Below are positions 57,491-64,000 of a stretch of 64,000 bases of DNA, one piece after another; the first letter of the stretch is position 1; each line of letters starts with the position of its first letter. The notes under the pieces are model-generated. The model was not told the DNA's origin. It worked only from the letters and a program-made list of their open reading frames with translations, and made no database searches. The position numbers and the translations under genes are program-made. The stretch is taken from the NCBI RefSeq assembly GCF_003589595.1, contig NW_020653715.1:1202326-1266325 (forward strand). The letters are read 5' to 3'. Source of the DNA: Hyposmocoma kahamanoa (taxonomy: Eukaryota; Arthropoda; Insecta; Lepidoptera; Cosmopterigidae).

Positions 57491-58391
57491 GGGTAAAACC
57501 GGGTTAGATGGCCATAGGGAGCAGATTGCCAATCGCAATATTTCAATGATCCGCTAACGAGATGGCGATTATGCTGAGCAAAAAAAAGAAAAAGTAAGTA
57601 AAAATCTTGTTAGAGGGTTTAAGTTTTACACTACAATGAAGTTAGTTTTTCAAATTATGGATTATTTCTGTATTTATCGCTTAGTCCGCATCCTACGCTT
57701 TGTTATAAGCTCAAAAACTTACGTGTCATGTTTTTTCTTCTTTAAATTTTATGTGTGGCCACCTCTCCCGGAATATTAGGACAGATGGCCAATCAAAATC
57801 GGTGTAAGATGGCCATGTGACCAATTTATACCGATCACATAAACGTCTAAAATATTAATAAAATAATTTATCATTAAAAGCAGCTATTAATGCTTACGAA
57901 ATGTCCCAATACTTGTAAAGGGCCCGAAACTTCGGTTTGGTTGAAAAACAAATATACGCGATTGAAATCCGGAAAAATAGTTTTATTTCATAAGTGTAAC
58001 AATCGCGAAAACCTAAGAACTCATAGCTGTTAAAGGTGCTGCTGCCATGAAACCCGCCTCTTTGAAGACTGGCTCCAATGCGCCGTGTGCCACTTTTGGG
58101 TTAAAAAAAAACTGAGAATTTGACGAAATTTGACGACTTAAAAAAACAAAACACCAAGTAAAAGACCTATCTAAGTCTAGAAATAATCACACCTCGGAAG
58201 AGCTGACCAATCGTAATTTTTTTTTAAACTAATTTTAAGGTTGGTCTCAATACAATCTGTTATTTTTTCTGTTAAATAATTAATAGTTAATTGTTGAAAG
58301 TTTAATAAGAAATAAAGTTTCGCAATGTATTAACTAAAATTTTATTTTGACAGCGTTTAGAAAAAACTATGGCCATCTACCCCGGTTACCC
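57491..58391. mobile_element. ~900-bp TA-flanked TIR transposon with family B nested inside
   Basis: Left end GGGTAAAACCGGGTTAGATG and reversed right end GGGTAACCGGGGTAGATGGC; inverted similarity extends through GGCCATAG. TA flanks both sides (57489-57490, 58392-58393). GATGGCCA words recur inside (57785, 57808). No transposase frame remains. Compatible with a Tc1/mariner or pogo-type non-autonomous element. Confidence 0.7.
57905..58026 (+). repeat. Repeat family B, nested in the TIR transposon
   Basis: CTTGTAAAGGGCCCGAAACT to CGCGAAAACCTAAGAACTCA; 5' part missing. Confidence 0.75.
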
Positions 58392-61129
58392 TAAATGGCA
58401 TTTCGGATTCCAGATTCGAAATCGGGCGGGCGTAATTAGACAGGTGATTCGCTAATTCAAAAAAGGAATCCGTCTTAATTCCGGAGCAGGCCTATCCGAG
58501 CGATCGGCGGGAGCAGTGTGGGAACGTCACGTAGAATAATCGGTATCCGAACAAAAAGCGGCCAGTGTGTCTGATTGCAGATGCTTTAAAATCTACCTTT
58601 TAATACCGCCGATGTCCGAAGTGATTGACGTTTAATTTTCAACTCTTTGAGCTCTTATAAAACGATTTATTTTTAATACGATCGCCGATAATCGTTGGCG
58701 GATTTATAATTCGCAATTGCAACAAAGTTTCGTTAAAATGAAAACTTTTGACGTCATCTTGTAACTCGAGGACGAAGAGTTTTTGTTTCGACGCGGTATG
58801 TCCGCTGTTTTTACGCTGAACGTAGTACACTTCGTAGTACCAATTAGAGGAGCTGGTGGTCAAATTAAAACTGGTTTCGGATGGTTTTTGTTTACATTGC
58901 TGCCGACACTTAAGAAGAAAGTACATTGTGCCATGTAATTCGTCATTACGTATTATTACGAGCCAATTTCAAAATACTAACGCGGTGGATTATGTGATGT
59001 ATTCGAGACAGCGATCGATCAGCCAGCCCCACTTCCTTTGGATCGCACGCGCAGCGAGGTCAGGGCCGAGCGCGCAACCGCTGCGCTCACGCCACTCGAT
59101 GCATGTATGTATAACTTACTTACATCACGCTAAATATATACAAACAGCTGTAGTGCCGCTTAGCGTTTTTCATTAACCGGTTAAATTATACGGTAATTGG
59201 CAGAAAAACAGCGTTCGATACGATTGAAAATCGAATTCGAGCTTCGGAATTCAAACGACACGTCAGCGCGCGGCGGGGCGGCGAGTTCAAAGCGGGCGGA
59301 GCGCAATTTTGACAATTAAAACGCTGCGCATCGCGCACATTGTCTTCTCAAGACCGCGTGTCCTTGGCAGGAATTTCAAATACAGAACGTTCTCTCTTTT
59401 TAAAATTCGGAACCGGTTTGATTTGTGCCCGCTCGGGGTTTTTTCTACACCCTTGTTTATGTTGCGTTTAATTTTTAATTTCGTCGCATTGCAGACTGAC
59501 GTCGGCGGTAAATTTTTATAGTCGTGTTTTCATTAATTTTCGTTTCTCAATAAATTATACGTTGCCGTTTAGTATGGAGATATCATAAAATTAGAACTAT
59601 CGGTCGTAATATCGAATTTTAATGTTTAAATTTTAGTTCGATACGTGCCAAGTGGGGACGAGGCCCGCATAAGTCAGAATTTTATTGGTCATAAAATTTT
59701 AGGGCCACATCGGTAGGTGACTCTATTTTGTTAAACGATCGATTTTAAGAACCCTGTATAAGAGTTGATATGGGGTTTACGACTTAGGCGACTAAAATTC
59801 TAATTAAAAGATTATAATCTTGGGTCCACATACTCATATACCATTGTTATAGGTAGGTACAGTATTGATATGATTATTGAACAAAAACTCTAGACGCCGC
59901 CGCCGATGTTACTTTACGACCTAATTAAACATGAGAATAGATTTGCCAGCTGCGTTCTAAACTTAGTCAGACGCTTTAAAACTATCCCTTGTCACGACAA
60001 ACCTTTTTTCCAGTATACATTTGCAAACTCCGCACCCTTTAGTGGCAAACTGCACGCAATGTACGTAGCAGTCAATTGTCAATCCAGTGTAAGTAAGTCG
60101 GTCGACAATCGAGTCAATTGGCTAACGATTGATTATTCAATCAAAACAGATTGATCGGCATTATCTGATAATAGGCACACAATTGGAGCTCCGACTGCAG
60201 CCGGCTGAGAACACGACGATTGTGCTTGTTGATGACGGCACAAAGATTTAGTCGTAAATTTTTGCTCAAGTGAAATCTTATTGATTTGCGCATAGAGCTT
60301 TTTGAAGAGAACACGTAATTTTAAGATTAAAAAATATTTATACGAAAATGTACCATCGCATTTGCAAAAAGAAAAAAACAAAGGATTAAAATTAAAAATA
60401 TTCTCTTTGGATTTCGAACTCCCACGGCAAGAATCAATAAAGAGGTTCAAATAAAATTTCGCGCGCGGAAATCTCTTAAGAGGGAGGGAAACAAAGAAGT
60501 CTCACTTAAGGCTGAGACATCGGACGTGATCTGTGTTCGAAAAAATACCTTTAAGTACCTCTTTACCTGTGTTCGGGACCCTTCGAGGGGTTCGAACTCT
60601 TTTGAACTTGTAAACATTTGTAAAAGATGTTGTCAGGGAATCGTGCGGTTTCCGAACTTTCGATCGCCCCTGTTTTCTTTTTGTTTCGTCTATTCCATGA
60701 TTTGTTGCGATGGTTACAAATTGGAACGTTCTTTTTTCCAAAGCTGTTTTAGCGAAGTTTGAATTTCATTACGTTTTGAATATTTTCAGCCAGTTTTGAT
60801 GTCAAATATTTTGAATTTGTTGTATTTATACAAATGTAATATAACAATTATACTAATTAGTGATTGCAAAATTTGTTCTGTTTCTCAGTTGTAGATATTG
60901 AATGGAAAAATGTTTTCCATTGCTTCGTACCTTCTACATGGGCTTAACTTCGTTAAACATACGTGATCTGAACGAAACCAATATATATGTTCTGTTATTC
61001 TTGGGTCTTACAATTTTCATCATGCTTTTTATAATTACGTTATTTATTTACTTATATTATTTTAAATATCACTGGCGTACACTGATCTTTTTAAAGCGAG
61101 TCATCGGAGGAGAAGCAGGAAAAATTGTT
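58392..61129. other. Repeat-poor, CpG-richer stretch
   Basis: About 2.7 kb with no recognised repeat family. 59000-59330 is strikingly CpG-rich for this window (CGCACGCGCAGCG, GCGCGCGGCGGGGCGGCG, GGGCGGAGCGC). A minus-strand frame at 58639-58926 and plus-strand frames at 58856-59176 and 60902-61216 lack recognisable domains. Confidence 0.4.
59020..59330. promoter_or_regulatory. Candidate CpG-rich promoter or regulatory patch
   Basis: GC-box-like words (GGCGGGGCGGCG at about 59269, GGGCGGAGC at about 59294) and dense CpG stand out from the AT-rich background. On the minus strand, GTAAGTAAGTT follows at 59118-59108 and would make an acceptable splice donor for a leader exon of a leftward transcript such as ct. 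No start site can be proven from sequence. Confidence 0.3.
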
Positions 61130-61775
61130 TTTTTTAACCGACTTCGTACGTCCATGGTGGTCCTATTTCATTTTGAAGAAAATCATCCACCTCTAAGGGT
61201 GGCTGATCACGCATGAACATTCATTTGTATAAATAGCGCCTAAATTTTACATAAGGAGCAATTATTTTAATGGTTGATTTTGCTATTCTCCAATTCAAGG
61301 CGCTTTTCTCTCTCAATATACTTTGAGTACATAGGAAATGAAACTATTTCTCCGGATTTAAATCGCGTATATTTGTTTTTTCAAACAAACCGCCGTTTCG
61401 GGCCCTTTACAGGTCCCATGGTCACGGTTGACTGAGGTGGTACAGTCTTCAACCAGTTATGTCTAATATTGATGCAAACCACCTTATTTTTTCACTACAG
61501 TTACAATAGTTATTAATTAAATACCTTATTTTTAATTTCACAAAGAAAAATTTGTTTGAAAAAACAAATATACGCGATTTAAATCCGGAAAAATAGTTTC
61601 ATTTCCTATTTGTAACAATCGCGAAAACCTAAGAACTCGACAGTTTGAGTAGTTAGAACCGATTTTTATTATCTCCCGTGTCAAGTCCTGTATAGTGGCG
61701 AACTAGGGGATATTTCAATAAAACTTAGCAAATAGACGTAATTCCACGTACTTTTGAGGTCGGTTTTTTTAGTAC
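61130..61775 (-). repeat. Repeat family C, long reverse copy split by a family B insertion
   Basis: The left part runs from TTAACCGACTTCGTACGTCC to CTCTCAATATACTTTGAGTA (61329). The right part resumes at TTTGAGTAGTTAGAACCG (61644) and ends GAGGTCGGTTTTTTTAGTAC. Together they match the 6.69-kb copy read backwards. Confidence 0.75.
61330..61643. repeat. Repeat family B, inverted composite nested in family C
   Basis: Reverse copy (ATAGGAAATGAAACTATTTC to CACTACAGTTAC, 61330-61505), a ~45-bp AT-rich spacer, then a forward piece (TTTGAAAAAACAAATATACG to CCTAAGAACTCG). TTTGAGTA lies on both sides (61322-61329 and 61644-61651), an 8-bp duplication of the host repeat. Confidence 0.8.
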
Positions 61776-61795
61776 TCTGTACTGAGATTATTAAA

Positions 61796-62056
61796 ATACC
61801 AATTGACGGGACGAACAAATTGTGCACCTGGTGGTACGCGACAGGCCTATCCATAACAGTTGCAGTGTCATTTAGACCTTTTAATCGCAAAGATCTTAGG
61901 GGCACTGCCAACGTGCTCGTCACTCTGAGACATAAGTCGATAAGTCCCATGTGCCTGTAATTTCACCAGCACCCTTACCCTTCCAAAACAGCAATGCAGA
62001 AGAACGCAGTAATTCCCAGGGCGAACTCTTTCACATGGAATTCTACTGCTACTAGA
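61796..62056 (-). repeat. Repeat family A, joined to family C
   Basis: From CAATTGACGGGACGAACAAA to CATGGAATTCTACTGCTACT. The linker AGTACTCTGTACTGAG to family C is the inverse of that at 6674-6686. Confidence 0.75.
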
Positions 62057-62059
62057 TCA

Positions 62060-63659
62060 AATGGTTTATATATTTACTATTAAATTAACGATCTTACAAA
62101 AAATATAAGATACTCATACTAAGAATGTGCTAATTTGTTACACAATAGAAGTACTTTATCCAATCATATGGAACCCTGAAACGTATGACTTGTTGAATAT
62201 AACACTTATTATATTATTATTATTAATACTAAAAATGTTTACGGGGATACAATGATGACGGACCCAAGAAATTAAATTTCATAGGACTATAAATGGTACA
62301 ACGTTTTTATTCTTTTTGAGATTTTAATTTGCAAGATTCAGCCCATTACTATGTTTGTATCTGTGGATTGTGAAGCGACATTTCAATATTTCTCGTTGGC
62401 GCTAGTAGTGTTAAAAATATCTTGAAATTTATGAACTTGTATTTCTGAGAGGTGGGAACCTGGTGGCCTGACGCGCACAGGCATTTTTTTTACTTAGTTT
62501 AGCCATCAGTCTCACACAAAATTGTCCTTACCAAAACCTAACGTGTGAACTATTCCTGGCTATAATACGTATTTTGTGGAAGAGAAAATAAATGTTATTA
62601 ACATTTAACCCAAAATTTGCCATTTGCCCAGCGGTTTAACGACACGCCGCGGCCTCCGCTGCCCCGCCAGTCGCCATCGGGTGCCTGTTTGTATTTTATT
62701 CATTTTAATTTACAGCGCGCGGATTGCGGGACGTAAGGGGCGACCCCCCACACCTCACCTCCTAAAGTCTAGCGTTGAAATATTTGTCTTAAGTTTTTGA
62801 ACTCGTGACGAAAGTTTGAGGTAGCGGGAAACGGGTGAGAATAGTGTTGCCAGATTGTAAATGAATGCGTGTGAATTGCGTTTTGTATGCGATGAGAAAA
62901 TAATTAAAAATAAATGTCAAATTATACATATAATAAATATAAAATGAAAAGAAGGCACAAAAAAAAGTAGTGATATTTTATTGTACGGTACTTTTATAAG
63001 TACTGTCCAAAAACAGGTAAAGAAGCAACCGTTTTCCCACTAGGTTAGTAGCATTATATAACACTTTTAAAACATTAAATATACAGCCATAATTGTTGCT
63101 GCATTCATGAAATATAATGAAAATTATGTGGTCATTTCTGTGTGGTCCTGGAGATCTAGTCTCGTAGAAAATAAGTTATTAATAGAAAGTTAATTGTTTT
63201 GCCATCCAGCTGCTTACGATAAAGGCTATAAATGTCATAGATAAGTAGTTTCAGCTCTGCCATTTCTTCACGCATTTTCTTTACTTTCTTTTTTTTTAAT
63301 TCATGACATGAATTTTGATTTTTTTTTAATGCCATAAAAAGTACTTTTAATAGTGTGTACATCGTAATTGGAATTGAGAAATAACAAAAAGATTATAGTA
63401 ACACCTGTGTAATTGTTTCTTGAAAATATTTAACGGTTAAAATAATTAAGGCAGAATTTATGTCAACGCCGATTATTTCCTGCGCGAAAAGAAATTTTAG
63501 TTAAAGTGCAATTTTACGGATTCCTTTATTCATTAAAGACCCATTTTGAGTTTTTGTTGTTAATTTTCAAATTCCACATTTATGATATTTGAAGTTTTAT
63601 TTTCTGCAATTCTGTAATATTTTACTGCGTGTCCTACGTAACTCAACGTTTTAAAAAAA
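62060..63659. other. Mostly unique intron sequence with a GC-rich patch
   Basis: No recognised repeat. 62630-62770 is GC-rich (GACACGCCGCGGCCTCCGCT, GCGCGCGGATTGCGGGACG). On its minus strand an ATG at 62677, in a fair context (CACCCGATGGCG), opens a 13-codon Ala/Gly-rich frame ending in TAA, with no evident splice donor. Confidence 0.35.
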
Positions 63660-63795
63660 ACTATCCATTTACCTGTCCCACTGCTGGGCATGGGTCTCCT
63701 CTCTTCTTCACACATGTTCCGGGGGTTGTCAATCGCTTAAAAACTCAGAGGTGGAAGGTCAAACAATTAGGCTACCACGGCCACTATTAGTTTTA
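63660..63795 (-). repeat. tRNA-related SINE family E, reverse
   Basis: CCATTTACCTGTCCCACTGC, TGGGCATGGGTCTCCTCTC and, after a worn head, AAACTCAGAGGTGGAAGGTC with GGCTACCACGGCC (A-box side). Confidence 0.6.
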
Positions 63796-63839
63796 CCGTC
63801 ATGTAATTTACGAGCTTTTAAGTAACGCCTGCTACGTAA

Positions 63840-64000
63840 CTTAGGGTCGTATTCTAGAACTGTACTCAATGCTCAAGCAGGATTTGAGTATGGTTTAAAG
63901 GACTCGAAATCATATTCAAGTCCCTGCCATTAGGGTCGTATTTCCAGTGCTTCTGTTGCCAGTGCAATCCTGACTTGAGCATTGAATAGAGTTCTAGAAT
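63840..64000. repeat. Long imperfect inverted repeat at the window edge
   Basis: GGTCGTATTCTAGAACTGTA with CTCAATGCTCAAGCAGGATT on the left (from about 63844) is mirrored by AATCCTGACTTGAGCATTGA and ATAGAGTTCTAGAAT on the right (63964-64000), with GGTCGTATTTCCAG between. Probably a foldback or TIR element; its outer end may lie beyond the window. Confidence 0.6.

Larger units (their letters stand above)
1756..64000 (-). other. ct: Presumed large upstream intron or 5' regulatory region of ct
   Basis: Everything to the right of the ct exon lies upstream of it. No reading frame here has recognisable conserved coding content apart from transposon fragments. A minus-strand exon coding the segment that precedes RATLAEKEV in Cut (ending AQFWQQ in Drosophila) was searched for by eye, using the reverse-complement patterns for Phe-Trp-Gln-Gln, and was not found. 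The simplest reading is a single intron longer than 62 kb, in line with the very large 5' region of ct in flies. Small non-coding exons or an unrelated nested gene cannot be excluded. Confidence 0.55.

Noticed and set aside
1..64000. CRISPR arrays, bacterial operons, integrated phage or toxin-antitoxin systems
   Set aside because: No regularly spaced identical repeats, no long bacterial-type ORFs and no ribosome binding sites; splice signals and SINE/LINE content show animal nuclear DNA.
1..64000. Endogenous viral or LTR-retrovirus-like genes
   Set aside because: No gag, protease, integrase or envelope-like frames were recognised; all retroelement coding traces are short LINE C-termini.

Overview
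This window looks like insect nuclear DNA, most probably from a moth or butterfly (Lepidoptera). It is AT-rich and intron-like, with no long open reading frames, and crowded with short interspersed repeats. Several repeats are of types I associate with lepidopteran genomes, especially the 'ACCGACTTCAAAA...' element (family C), tRNA-headed SINEs and CR1/Jockey-like LINE 3' ends. No bacterial features (operons, ribosome binding sites, phage genes) are present.

Only one conserved protein-coding exon is convincing: 1507-1755 on the minus strand. It is 249 nt, phase 0 at both ends, with consensus splice sites. Its peptide matches the N-terminal coiled-coil segment of the homeodomain factor Cut (ct; CUX1 in vertebrates). 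The gene reads leftwards, so 1-1506 is the following intron and 1756-64000 is most simply read as part of one very large upstream intron or the 5' regulatory region of ct. I did not find the preceding exon by eye.

Repeat families, with letters used only here. A: ~290-bp element, at least 17 copies. B: ~200-bp element that keeps a GGGCCCGAAACGT-type core and is often found in head-to-head inverted pairs; it may be a Penelope-like fragment. C: the ACCGAC..TCGGTT element, up to ~440 bp, several times joined to A in a fixed order. D, E, F: three tRNA-related SINE families. LINE 3' ends lie near 4.4-4.8, 15.7-16.0, 29.3-29.6, 33.4-33.7, 51.4-51.9 and 53.5 kb. DNA-transposon MITEs include a Harbinger-like element (441-939, TAA duplication), two hAT-like copies with exact 8-bp target duplications (11555-11822 and 25693-25972), a pair of TA-flanked elements (21.5 and 24.1 kb) and a ~900-bp TA-flanked element (57491-58391).

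Layout: 0-1.8 kb, MITE and ct exon; 1.8-33 kb, repeat-dense intron; 34.1-47.7 kb, a block with few recognisable repeats and several motif clusters (paired octamers, an ATCGAT palindrome), a good place to look for conserved regulatory DNA; 47.7-58.4 kb, a second repeat-dense zone with nested and inverted insertions; 58.4-61.1 kb, a CpG-richer repeat-poor patch that could hold a promoter; 61.1-62.1 kb, a nested repeat; then mostly unique sequence with another GC-rich patch near 62.7 kb. The main interest is the regulatory content and transposon architecture of a large developmental-gene intron. I found no convincing new protein system.
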